DNA of 64,000 nucleotides, taken from Vitis vinifera. Lineage: Eukaryota; Streptophyta; Magnoliopsida; Vitales; Vitaceae. Of the stretch, positions 25,560-38,800 are shown piece after piece. The notes beneath the pieces are model-generated. The model searched no databases and was not told the origin of the DNA. It was given only the letters and a program-made list of their open reading frames with translations. Position 1 is the stretch's first letter. Every line of letters begins with the position of its first letter. The translations under genes and the position numbers were made by a program. Location of the stretch: contig NC_081821.1 in assembly GCF_030704535.1 (NCBI RefSeq), positions 6,029,001 through 6,093,000 on the forward strand, in the 5' to 3' direction.

Positions 25560-28500
25560 CCCTCTCTTCAGATTTTTTTTTGAATTTTGAATTTTGAATT
25601 TTTTTGTTTTAAATAAATATTTGAAAGCCGCCAGAGTGGCGGTGAGTCATTATTAACTTATCATTAATTTTATTTTCCTATTATAATTAAATAAAACTTT
25701 GTTTTTTGTTGGTATGAGATGGAAAACACGTGTCAATGGAGGGAATGGCTTGCTTCTCACCTTTGCATAAAAAAAGGTTTTCATTCCAACTTTTTTTGAC
25801 TATCCATTATCACATTTTAGTTTATATAATATATACCAACTAAAAAATAAATCAATTTCCTTTTTTATCCATCTAAAATAGTATAGTAGGAGTGGAACTA
25901 ATAAGTTTAAGGGAGGAAAGAATAATGATTTATTTTAGATGATTTTTTTTTTAAAAAAAAAAATTATTTTAGAATTCTATCAAACATCTAATTTTTATTT
26001 AAAAAAAAAACCTTTTTTTGTTTCAATCATATTCAAAACAGATTTTTAGTGACTTTAATGTAATAAAAATATGATTTTAAACATATGATTAGATTGCAAT
26101 GGTTTGTAAAACTCATGGCCTTGCAAAATTCACCTATCTTATAAGGTTAGTTACTAACATTTGCAGTTTAATCCAAACTCATGATTTTCATTTTAGTTTA
26201 TTTTATTCTTCAAAAGTACAAGGAAACTAAAATAGAATAAATAAAAATAAAAATATAGTTGTGGAATTGCATTTTTTATGTGATTTCCCACTCGATGGAG
26301 AGAATCACTTTTTATTGTGAAAAAACGATTTATAATTTATTTTTAAAAAAGAGAAGAAAAAAAAAACTTTTTATGCCTACTTATTTGGAGAAGGACAAGT
26401 TTAAAAATAAAAAATTGATTCAAATGTCAGGTTATCTATGGGGAAAGTATGATGATAAGTCATGATATATTTATAAGATCGTATACATACGAACTTTATT
26501 AAACAAATTATAAAAATTGATTAATCAAACATGAATATGGATAAAAGTATAATATAAGTGAACATACAATATGACTCTATGTGAAAAATAAATTATAAGA
26601 ATATACAAAAATTATTTAAGTTAAGTGCACAAAATAATTTATTAGAGAAGGTGTTTATTCCTCATATTCATAGCTCATTTCCTTGCATTCACAACATTGA
26701 GTTGTTCATTGTGTTAATGCTCACTTCCTCCACCATTGCACACGACACAACCTTTTGAGTTGTTCGTTTGGGAGTTTAAGGGCATTCAAGTTGTTTTTGT
26801 TTATATTTTGGTACAAAACATTTTGCTTCATAAAATATTATATTAATGTATATATTTTCATGTTATATTGGTATACAACTTTGAATTGAACAATAGCAAG
26901 TGAAAAGTAGGGTTGTGATAGAATTATGGTGGAAAATATTAGGATATTTCGACGATACATCTGTGTGTCAGTGCATATGGAAACGAAATTTTCTAAAGAA
27001 ATATCAATGCTCAACGCCCACGTTGACCGAGGCAAAGCTCAGTGTTGACCAAGTCAAGGCTCAAAAATGAGCTATTTACATGCTACCCGGAGGAACATCC
27101 ACATTACCATTGGGGCAAATTTGTCTCTTGTTAATAATCTTGCACCATATATACATATATTAAAAGTTTTCATATACACGGAATATTAAAACAATACTTT
27201 AAACAACAAATTAATTATAATCAATTAAAAAAATTCATTTAATTGAGTAACAAAAAGTTTTTAATATCATTAATATATTAATTAAATATTAAAAAATTAT
27301 ACATTTATCATTATTTATTTTATATCATTTAATACAATTAAATTAAATATATCATAATTTTAATATTAAATATATTATAATCAAATATCACTTATATTTG
27401 ATGTAATTTAATAATCAATGTACACTTATATATATATATATATATATTAACTTATAAAACAAAACAATTTTAAAATGTCTATTATACTTCTAATTTTATT
27501 TATAAGAGTTTTATTTTACATTTTCAAAAATGTTGATCAATTTTAAATCAATCGATATTTTGTATCAAAATATCTGCCGATATATCCATAAAATCGAATT
27601 ATCGATATATTTGTAATTACCAATATTTTTATCATTTGACAAAATGATATTAAAATCAAGTTTCCCACCACAAGTATGCTAGTGAGGACACTATGCCCTA
27701 GGGGGTACTCTGTAATGTTTCACATCACTCGATGAGTAAATGAGGAAAAACCCATAAATGAAGAACTTTCACAACACATTATCGAAGTATTTTCTTAAGA
27801 GCGTAGACTTAATAAAAAAGCAAAATTGGGGCCAACACATGGATCATGTGTATGCCACTACAACTCTGAACTTGACAATATTAAGTGGAGAATAGGATTA
27901 TGACAATTAGGATACTATATCTAAAACTCGTACACTAAATAATGATTATCTATTCATTACTTAATATGAGTATTTATAATAATTTTTATAGTCTCATTAT
28001 TATCTCTTATCACACACCTTTAAGCACTTTTAATATTTAACTTCTATTAATCAAAATTTAATTTAAATTTTCTACTACTCCTAGAAATTAATTGAATTCA
28101 TTTTTCAAAACTATTTGCATGATATTATTATTATTTGTCTTAACATCGAAGCCATCATTTTCATTCATATCATTTTGATTTTGGTTTTTTTAGTGTTCAT
28201 GATCATCACGACTTGAAAAAAAACTTACAACATGATCGCAATGACCCAAATTGAAGAAAACGATGACAAAATTGTGATGGTTTTGGACTAACAGTCCCAT
28301 GATTGTGTTACTTTTCTCCCACCATTGATGGACAACCAAGTTTTGGCATTGGCTTGATGGTGGTGGTAGTGGGCGGACTCACCTCCGCACCATTCGTTTT
28401 AAATCAGAGAATTTAGGCAACCCAATTGTCATTTTGAGTCTGAGATTACCCAACTCTTAAGCAAGAATATTATTATAAAATTTAAAAGTATTTGTCCTCA

Positions 28501-29270
28501 GGGTCACCACCCCTTTTCTAAAGCCACTGTTTTCACTTTTCAGCATGGAATGCCATCACCCTTCACATCTAATCGGAGGCCCATGACTCCTTGATTCTTA
28601 ATTCTAAGGCTAAAAATAATTTCATCCATTTTTATTTATATGTTTTGCATTATAAACCATACACACTTCACAAAATTATTTTTCCCTCAAAAATTTCGGA
28701 TGTGATTAGACACAAAAAAAAAAAAGAAAAATTAATAATATTATCTAATTTAATTACAAATATAATTAAATTCTTAGTCTTTACTTAATGAGTGTTTACT
28801 CGATCAACTTAATAACTTAAAGAAATTTAATAACTTAATTTAAGTAATTAAGTAAATAATAGACAATTTAACTTAAAATCAATTTAAGTTGTTAAACGAT
28901 TATTTTATTTTTAACTTGTCTATTTTTCTAAAATTATTCTTTTTAATGATTTTAAGACTGCTTTTTATTTTTAAAATTAAAAAAAAAAGTTTACAAAATA
29001 ATATTAATTAATATATAAAAATGAGTAAATATAAAATAGTTGTTTTTACCTAAATGGACCTTTTAAAAAAATTTTAAATATGAATTAACATCTCTAATAA
29101 TATTAATAATATGAATTAATATATATATATTTTTACTTACAAATTATATCATGTTGGAAAGTGTGAAAAGAAATATATATGCATGAAAAATAAAAAAAGG
29201 TTTGCAAAGAACTGATTCCATTCACATCGGCATAAAATGGAGTGTGAAAAATAAAAAGGTTTATTTCACC
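25560..29270. other. Divergent intergenic region between the SPIRAL1-like and SURP-CCCH genes
   Basis: This 3.7-kb AT-rich region separates two genes transcribed away from each other. It holds homopolymer A and T tracts, a TA microsatellite near 27427-27447 and a perfect palindrome GATATTTTG-TAT-CAAAATATC at about 27554-27574, amid several CGATAT motifs. A slightly richer stretch at 26990-27110 with TTGACC direct repeats and another at 28130-28590 look like old insertions, but I recognise no protein in them. Confidence 0.5.
25724..25735 (-). promoter_or_regulatory. G-box / ABRE-type element upstream of the SPIRAL1-like gene
   Basis: AACACGTGTCAA contains CACGTG (25727-25732) and the ACGTGTC core. 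It lies about 180 bases upstream of the inferred minus-strand transcription start near 25550. The motif is seen; its activity is inferred. Confidence 0.4.
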
Positions 29271-29280
29271 ACTCGTTTCA

Positions 29281-29450
29281 AGACGCAGAGGGACAGCCGG
29301 ACAGGGGAATAGAAACGATTGCGTATCCACCTCCAGGTAAACCTAACCCTAGTTCGAAACCTGCTCTTAACCCCCTCTTTCTACACTTCTTCATCTCTTA
29401 TGAGATGCAACCCTAACCCTAGCACGTTGATTTTTCATCTGGGGTTACAT
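29281..29450 (+). promoter_or_regulatory. Leader exon, first donor and telo-box motifs of the SURP-CCCH gene
   Basis: A probable non-coding exon ends CCACCTCCAG|GTAAAC at 29336. Just inside the intron are CCTAACCCTAG (about 29341) and AACCCTAACCCTAG (about 29409), which match the plant telo-box (AAACCCTAA type). Telo-boxes near transcription starts are known to mark many housekeeping genes. The acceptor of this leader intron, before the ATG at 29852, is uncertain. Confidence 0.4.
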
Positions 29451-29851
29451 TTCCATATATTCTTGTGCAGTGGCTGCTGTTATTATAATTGTTATTTTTC
29501 AATTTTGTTTGGTTATTTAGAAATTGAGTTTTGTTTTATTTTATTTTTGTTTGTTGGGTTTAAAAGGTTGTAATTCATCAGCAAGGTATTGCATTGTATT
29601 TGAACTTGCAAGGGGGATTTATCAAGTACGGAAGTGAGCTTTCTATTTGAGGCATTTTTGTTTCAATTTTTACAGAAAGAGTTTAGGGGTTTTAAGATGA
29701 ATATTACAAGTTGATTTATGTTCCAGAGGTACTTGTTTGATTTTTGAGATGAAGATTTACAAGTTGATTCATGTTTTAGAAGGGACTTGGTTGATTTGAG
29801 GATAAAGCAAGACTTGGCTTTCAAACTGCTTTACAAGTCCTAGAATTTGGG

Positions 29852-32800
29852 ATGTATGGTCAAGGAAATTATGGTCCTCAGTATGGGCAAGGTCCTCCTC
29901 GGGCACCAATGCCACCGTTCCAACAACGCCCGCCTGGGCCTCCTCCTCCTTTCCAACAAGGACCTCCTCCAGCTGCACCCCCTCATGCCAGTGCGCCAGG
30001 TGTTCCCATGTACCAGTCCGGTCCACCTGCCCCAGTTCAGCAATCTTACATGCCTCCACCTCCACCTCCACCTCCACTAGTCCATGGAAGTGCCCCAGTG
30101 GCACATTCATACCCAGCTGCTCAACAAAACTCTCAATATCCCTCACATTTAGGGACCCAGAATGCCCATCACATGCCACCGCCGCCGGTGTTGCTGCCTG
30201 CCCCACCTTTTGGGCAAATGCGCCCAGAAGTGTTAAGGCCTCCACCACCTCCTAGTGTGCTACCACCTCCCCCTTCACAAGGACAAACGATGTACAGGGC
30301 GCCCGTTCCTCCATTGCCTGCTGGTGGTGTGCAGGGTCTTCAGCATATCATGCCGCCTGCCCCTCCACCAAATTCTAACTTCTTCAGTTCTGTTCCATTT
30401 GGATCTTTTGTACACCCAATTCCTGGAGATGCACACATGCCTCCTTCCATGGCTCTGCTGCCTCCACCTCCACCACCTCCACCACCTCCACCTTCTTCTC
30501 CACCACCCATTCCACCTTCTCCACCGCCACCCACCTCTCCTCTGCCCCCTGCGACTTCTATGGCCCACCATTGTGATTCTGCTTCCAGTTACAATAGACT
30601 ATCTGGCCCTGAAGTCATCCTGAATCAGAGCAAAGATGATGGGCCTATGCATGATGACAGTTCGAACTGGGAAGGTGGAACTGGCCATGGGGCTAGCTCC
30701 TCCGAAAAGAGTGTGATGGTGGATCCTCCTCCACCACCTAAGCCAACAGATGAAAGAATTCTACAAAAGATTGAGGTTTTATGCCAGTTTATTGCTAAAA
30801 ATGGTCCTGATTTTGAAGATAAGGCTCGGAAGAATGAATCTGGGAATCCGGAGTTTGCATTTTTGTTTGGTGGTGAGCCAGGAAGTGAAGCTGCAATTGC
30901 ACATGACTATTTTCTGTGGATGAAGAAGAAACGTGCGCTGGCAGTTAAAGCACATGAACGGCACAAACAAAGAGATTCACCATTAAGGCCTTTGGAAGTG
31001 GAGTCTTCAGTGCAGCCTAATTTATTGATGGATCCAGATGCATCGCATTCAGCTGCTGATTCTGACATGGAGATGGAAGGTAAATGTAACAAATGATATT
31101 GGATAGCATTTTTCATTGGCATTTACAATATTTTATTCTGCTCCCTGATCTTTGAATTTTTGCTAAATCACCATTTGTCTCTTGCAATGTGTTTCTAATC
31201 ACTATTGCTTTCCATGTCCTCTGTGCATATGCGTGTGTTCCTAGGGACTGTCATTCCCATTTTTGACAGGTAAGATTTTATTTTATTTATTTTTTAGAAA
31301 AATTTTGTCCCTAGGACTTGAACGTGGCATCTCCCACATCCCAACTCCAACTCCTCGCCACTTGAGCTAGGCATTTTCTGGAAATTTTCATTTAGATTTC
31401 TAGTGAAATCATTTGACCCGGAGACAATGTGTATACCTTTTGAAATTCAGAAGGCTTGGAGTTTTAATCCTTGGTGGTTTCCCTTTAAGGGCATGTGACT
31501 GTCTATTTTATCTGCTGAGTAATGTGCCATCTCCACCTAAGTACCACCATCTTTTTGCAATAAGAATGCTGTTTGGTTTTTTGGGTTCTTGTCATAAATG
31601 TGTTAATAGTAAAAACCAAATCCATATTTTCCTTCTTTTTTATTTTTATTTTTTGGGTTTCATAGGAACACTTTGAGGGGTTTGCACAAAATTGAAGTGC
31701 GTGAGAATAAAACCAAGATATGGTGCATGTTTTTTTTTTTTGATAAATAAAAACCAAATTCATTAAAAAATAAAAAACCGCCCTAAGGATGTCACAAAGT
31801 ACACAAAAAGTAAACAAATAACACTGAAAAACATAGAAACCGGAAAAGAACCCCTACAATAGTCCCCTCCCTTAACCAGAATCCAACTATTCGATAAAAT
31901 CAAAGAAAGACAAAGAATCCATCTCTAAATACTGCTTTACCCAAACGAACAAATTCCTAAGAAAGAATGTCTTTAAAAAAAGAGCAAAATGCTCCTCATT
32001 ATCCAATGCGTTGAGATTTCTTTCCTTGCAAACCATCCAAAAAATACATAATGGAGCTACTCTCCAAACCCTTTTTCTTTTTTTGCCCACAAACGAACCA
32101 TTCCACCCTAATAAAGCCTCCTTAATTGCAGCATAATGCACCTAATGAATATTGAAAAGCATAGTTGCGAAAGGTGTGCCTAGGCTCTAGGCGGTGCGAC
32201 GTGACCCTCTGGTGTCTCGCCTGAACCCCTTCACGAAGGTGTTGCTTAGGCGCATTGATGCGGTCCACTGATGCGCTTTGATCCCCTATCTTCTTCTTCT
32301 TCTTCTTGTGGTTTTCTTCTCCGGCGACAGATTGCAAAAGGGCAGGAGAGAAGCCCTTTTTTATTTTTTATTTTTTGAGACTAGAACAACGTCGTTTTAG
32401 AGCTAGTTCTTTTAAAATAAAAAACAGGCCAAAACGGAAAACATGCCAAAATGATGCCGTTTTGGCCCTGTTTTTCATTTTAGTCCCCTTTTTTGGTTGT
32501 TTTCAACCCAACAACACCCCCAAAATTTGCCCTAACCTCTGTTGTGTGGTGAAGAAGCAAAGAAGACAAAGAAGAGGAGGGAAAATAGAGGAAAAGTAGG
32601 AGAAAAATAGACGTACCTTTTCGGGACCTTGGTATTCATGATTTATGTGTTTAGGACAAATAAATGATTGTTAAATTTGATTATATTATATAAAAATATA
32701 TATGTAAATTAGGGTGTGCCTCACTTCACTAAAGCCCGTGCCTAAGGTGCGCCTTGAGCCTTTTAAAACTATGCTGAAAAGATCAAACAACAACTTCCAG

Positions 32801-35800
32801 AGAATCTTAACCAGTGAACAATGGAGGAGAATATGATCTATGAATTCATCATCTTCTTTGCAAAGAAAACACCTATTGACAAGAGGCCACTTATGTTTCT
32901 GAAGTTGATCTAAAGTCAAAACTTTGCCCCATGAAGCCTACCAAGCAAAAAAGTTAACTTTAGAAGGGACTCAAGAATTCCAAACAACTCATGTTGGAAA
33001 AGACATAGCAACCCTCGGTTCCAAGATGACATAAAATTGTTTAACAGAGAACTTGTTAATATCCTAATTCATCTACACCATCTTAACTTCCCTCTCTCTA
33101 TCAATTGTCAAACCATGCAATAGTAAAAATAAAGCCACAATTTCATCCACCTCCTAATCATTCAAAGGATGAGAAAAACAAGGGTTTCGATACCCTCTCT
33201 CCCCTAATTGAACCCAAACATCTTTTGAAACAACTAAGGTATATAAAGAGGGAAAAGAAACACACGATGGTTCAACACCGCTCCATTTATCCATCCAAAA
33301 CTTCACCATTTTCCCGTTACCCACCACAAAAGAAATATGACCCAACAAAGTGTTTTGTTCCTTCATAATGAATTTCCAAAGCCTAACTTCATACTCATCT
33401 CTAACTTCACCATACCACCACCCACCCTCTTCTTCTTCATATTTGCTCCTAATCACTTGTGTCCAAAAGGCACATCTCTCTGTGGCAAATCTCCAAATCT
33501 ATTTTCACGAAAGCGTCTTATTTAACAAGGAAAGACACCAAATTTCTAACCCACCCTTGCCCTTCTCCAAACACAGTAGACCACCTCACGAGATGAATCT
33601 TGTTCACTGATCCATCACTTCCCCAAAGGAAATCATTCTGAATTTTCTCCAACCGCAATCTGACTATACGTGGAATACAAAATAAAGACATAAAGTAAAT
33701 GGGAATACTAGATAAAGTGCTCTTAATAAGAGTAAGTCTCCCTCTTTTTAGAGATAAATTGTCTTTTTCACAAAGAAAGTCTTTTATGAAATCTCTCTTC
33801 CACCCTATGCCATACTGCCCCACATCTGAAAAAAGCTCCCAAAGGCAGCCCTAAATAGGTAGAAGGAAGTGTACCAACTTTACACCTAAGCAAAGAGATC
33901 AACTCCATAACCTGGTTCACACTACCAATAAGAATCAACTCGCTTTTCTCCAAATTCACTTTCAACCCCTAACAAGCTTCAAACCACATGAGCAACCAAC
34001 ACAAATGAACCATCTGATCTTGAGAGGCCTTAAAAAAAACAAGCATATCATTAACAAACAACAAATGCGACGCTTCCGGCCCATCAGCTCCTCTCCTCCT
34101 CACCTTTACCCTCGAAATATAACCTTCTTCCGTAGCTCTTCAAAGAAAACAACTTAGAGCCTCCATTGCTACAACAAATAAATAAGCAGATAAAAGGTCC
34201 CCTTGGTTCAAATCTCTAGAGCTCTAAAAGAATCCCATAGGAGAACCATTAATGATCACTGAGAACATGACAAAAGAGATACACCATTTAATCCAACCAA
34301 CCCACCTCTATCCAAAATTCATCTTTTCAAGGATGGGCAACAAAAAGTTCCAATTCACATGATCATTGGCCTTTTCAAGTGAACATGACCTTTTTTTATA
34401 TCATAGTTGAAAGCATCAATCATGCTAAGTAGCAGTTGTGCAAGTGCAATTCATTCTGCTGATACTTAATGTCCTGTGGAAATTGAGTTGCTTCTTATGT
34501 TTTATATATGATTTAATGTGCAAAAGCGTTATTGTGAATCGTGTCCTTGTATAAAAATGACTGCCATAATCACAGATGGTAGTGGCCATTGAAACAGTAG
34601 CATTTCTGAGATTCTCTACTATCAGTTTCGGTGATGGCTTCATTTTGCTTTGATGGTTCAGTTACAGATGGTGGATTTGTAGTTCTGTACCTTTAACGTG
34701 TATGTAAAACATGATGGACCAGTCTTTTATCATGGGACCTCTAAATGCATTTTTTTTTATTGTACAAAATGGCATAAAAGTAAAGTGCATTCTACATAGA
34801 CATAGAAGAAGGAAATTCTAATTCATTAAAAAAAAAATAAAAATCCCTGTGAATGGGACTTGGACAAATTTGTGTGGGTAAGCTTTGTAGATGGAACTTT
34901 CTCAACATGTGAGAACCGAAAACCTACTAAAGATGTGTTTACCTACAAATAAACCTTGGGTCCTAAATATTTTGCCAACTCTCCCCTTCTTGACAAATCA
35001 GTAAATAGTTGGGAGCACTAGCTCCATTCAATAAATAGGTTGCATGAAATCTTAAACTATTTTGTCTTTTACCTCTTTCATGATTTGATTCCCTCAGATT
35101 TTCTGTTTGTGCTTGTACTCTTGGACCTGTAAAAAAATGCTTATTTTCCATCACTTTGACTGATGCTTTATATGAAGTTCCCACCTACGATTGGACAAAA
35201 GATCATTACCTGGATGCTAATTATGTTTCTAGCAATAAGACCTGGCTTACCATATTCTTCAAAAATACTGATCAGATTTATTTATTATCCTACGGTAGCT
35301 TGAGGATGAAATTATTTATATAAATTTACTTAGTTTATTCTAATAAATTCTTTATTGCATTTAACTTGCTGTGTGCAAGCAGTTCTGAGGGTCAAATTTC
35401 CGGCCTGAACTAATATTACTTTAGATGACGTCGAGTGAAAATGCTTGTTGGATATGAGCAGACTAAATTTGTTCAGACCTACAAAAATTTTCTTCCCCAA
35501 GTTTATTTACACTGATTAGTGGGTCTCTGTGCCTAGTTTGAATGCTAAGTTTTTGCTTCTTTTTGGTTTTTCTTTGGGTGTTCATTAGATGATATGAGCC
35601 AACCTACAAAAGATGAGGGGATTTATCACTCGTTTGAAGGCCAAACCCATGAGAACAATGAACTTCATATGACACAGCAGTTGGATGCACCGCAAGTTTC
35701 AGCTGAACACATTCTACAAAAGAATGCTCCTGTTGGAAATATATCAAGCTCTGGCTCCTTGGGATTGAGTGGACCAGGAACAGGTTTCACTTTTAAATTA

Positions 35801-38800
35801 TCGCCTTCTTTAATTTTTTCCATATGAAGTTATGAACAAGTTATGCATTTCCTTCACCCACCTCTCTCCCTCCTTCCTCCAAATGTCCCTCTTGTTGACA
35901 ATTTCTGGATGAACAGATCACAACTTCCCTCTCCCCTCCCCTATTTTTATTTTCTGATTGGTAAGTTTAAATGCAGAAATATTGTTCTTCTCAGGATTTA
36001 TGTTACCCTTAGTAGCTAATAAGGTGTCATTTTAAATAAACTCTCTATGCAGTATGATCTTCGATAATTTATATGGATTAGTGATACTCAATGTCCTGGG
36101 AAAGCAGAGAAGACAGTTGTAAAATTTGTCCTTTTCAATTTATTGTCGATTCATCATCATCATCGTCTTGTTGATGTGTTCTACTGTCCATAAGGTTTTT
36201 GTAAAATTTGTGCTTTTCAATTTATATGGATTAATGATACTCAATATCCTGTTTTTATTTTTATGTTTTCTTTCTAGTTTGCTCTTACATACTTTTATGT
36301 ACTGCACTTCTGATTGTTAAAACACATATGTCTTAGACTCTTATTTGGCTACTAAAAAGAAAAACAATAATTTGTCACCACCTTGAGTCTTAAGGTTCTC
36401 CTTGTAATTAGCTCACTTAGTTCTTACATATGGGGCATACAAAAGCATAATTAACTTCCGTGCCTTGATCCTTTTGGTCTCATTTCACATAAAAAATTAC
36501 ATAGTGTGTACCTTTTTTTTTGATAGGCAATAAGAACAATATATTATAACAATAATGTGTAATCTTCATTTTTATTTTTTTATTCTTTCATTTTTCCACC
36601 TTTGAAGGGGTTTGGTGGGGCTGGGCTGATATTGGGATCTGTGACATTGAAGAAGTTATTCCATTGTGTACTCCTGAGGTTTTTTAATGAATTTCTCTTG
36701 TTTGCTCAAGTGGGCTGTTAAGTGATGTAAAGGTTTTCCACATTTATCTTAACTCTGCATCATTGCATGCATGAGCAGTTCAAGAGTTAGAAACTCTATT
36801 GAATATTTCTAGAGTTCTGCATTTCTCATTATGCTTGTTTCCTGTTCATAAGCTTGGACTTTTTTTAATTTTTTATTTTAATTTTAATAATTTAGCAAGG
36901 TCAAAATTCTCTGCAGGTCATGATTACTCAGCCTTTGGAATGTCAATTTCCAAAGTTCACTGCTCAGTCACAAATTCAGTGGGAGCTCCTGAATGCCATT
37001 TGGACAGTGACTTCGAGAAATCTGCTACTCCCCTCATTGATGATTTAATTCCATCCAGTGCCTCAGCAGCTGCTTCAGGCATTGGTTTTGAAAAGTTTCC
37101 TGGTCAAATTATCAAAGGTGCAAGCCCATTCAGACTTCTACAAGACTATGCTTCTGACGACAGTACAGAAAATGGTGATGTGCCATGTGCTGAAGATGTT
37201 ATCCCTGTAACTGCGTCACCATCAGTCACAGCTGATACTGGTTTGCATAGAGATATTAAATATAATCTGGACTCTGGTCTAGGATCTGAGCGCTCTTGCA
37301 GGACTGAGAGGAGTTTTGAGCCATCCTCTGAACCTGAATCACCAGTGGATGTAAAAGAAGTTAAAACATCTATTGCTACCAGAACCACTGATGAAAATGT
37401 TTTGATTCATGAAAATGAGGCACCTATTTCCCATGGTGCTTCTGTCAGGGATGGCCATGAAAAAGGTGCTGGTGGTGGTGTTGATATTGTTCCTGAGAGT
37501 GGGAAGTCTCAGAAGGAAATGCCTCCACTGAAAATTGATGAGTTTGGGCGTTTGGTCAAAGAAGGTGCTAGTGACAGTGATTCTGATGATTCACGCTATG
37601 CTAGGAAACGTGGTAAAAGAGGGAGAAGTAGGAGCCGTAGCCGATCTCCTCCAGATAGGAGGAGGAGGAGGAGTCCACTGAGGAGAAAGGAGAGGCGAAG
37701 CAGATCTCGCAGGTATTCTTTGTATTTTATTTATGTTTTGGAGTAAATATTGGGATGATTTCTTATTTTGGTGATTCAGAATATTTGGCATTAGGTGCTT
37801 TCCTTGTTGGCTTTAATTTGCATTATTTCATAGATTCCTGTAATTCATGACCTGCTGAAATTTAAATCTTATTGGTTGCGTCTCAGTTGGTCTCCTAAGA
37901 AGCGAAGAAGCAGGAGCAAGTCCCCTGCTTTTAGGCGTCTTGGTGAGTATGGTGGGGACAAGATGAAACGGGACAAGGGTCAGATGCCGACCTGCTTTGA
38001 CTTTGTTCGAGGCAGGTGCTACCGTGGAGCATCATGTCGATATCTGCACCAGGACAGTAGCAATCGTGATGGATCAAGGCTCCATAAGGATAAAGAACAG
38101 TATCCTGAAGATCCACCCAATTCAAATAATATTAATTTATGTGAGGGGAATAAGAATATCCCAGTAAAAATATATGCTCAGGAGCATGATGAAAACAAGA
38201 CCCAACCAGTTCAATTCTCTCAGGATGCAACTGATGGCAGCTTTTGCGCTCCAAAAGATGGGGATGTTAATGACAAAAGAGAGGAAAATTCTGCCAGGGA
38301 TTCCATGCAAGCTGTTGCTTCAGATCAACATGGTAAATCTGGGAGTTGTGGAGATGCAACTGCTCATGTGCTGGAAATGCAAGAAGTTCAAGAAGGGCCT
38401 GCAAAGGCTGCCACTCATGTTCTTGATAATGAGAATTTTCAGGTACCAGAGGAGACCCATCAGCCATTTTCAGTTGACTGTTTTCCCTCTCAATCAGTTA
38501 CTGTAACTGATGCCGATAACCTGAAGTTAGCTGGTGATACTCCTCAAGGCACACTTTTTTCCTCTGAAAGTAAAGCAATTCAGCAATCTCAAGCCAATCT
38601 TTCCATTCCTGCTCTTCAAAATGCGGCTCATGAGTCTCATCATGTAGATGGCTCTTCCATGTCTGGTTCTTCACCTGATCAAATGCCTACAACTTTCTCA
38701 AATAAGCTTCCTTCAAGTGAACCTTATGCAAAGAAGATCTCTTCCAATCCTTTGCACCCTGGAGCAAGTTCTACAAGCCAATCGGTCTCAGCTGAAGGTT

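Noticed and set aside
29769..30571. Several long reading frames opposite or overlapping the start of the SURP-CCCH gene
   Set aside because: They are shadows of the proline-codon repeats (glycine- and tryptophan-rich in antisense) with no independent support.
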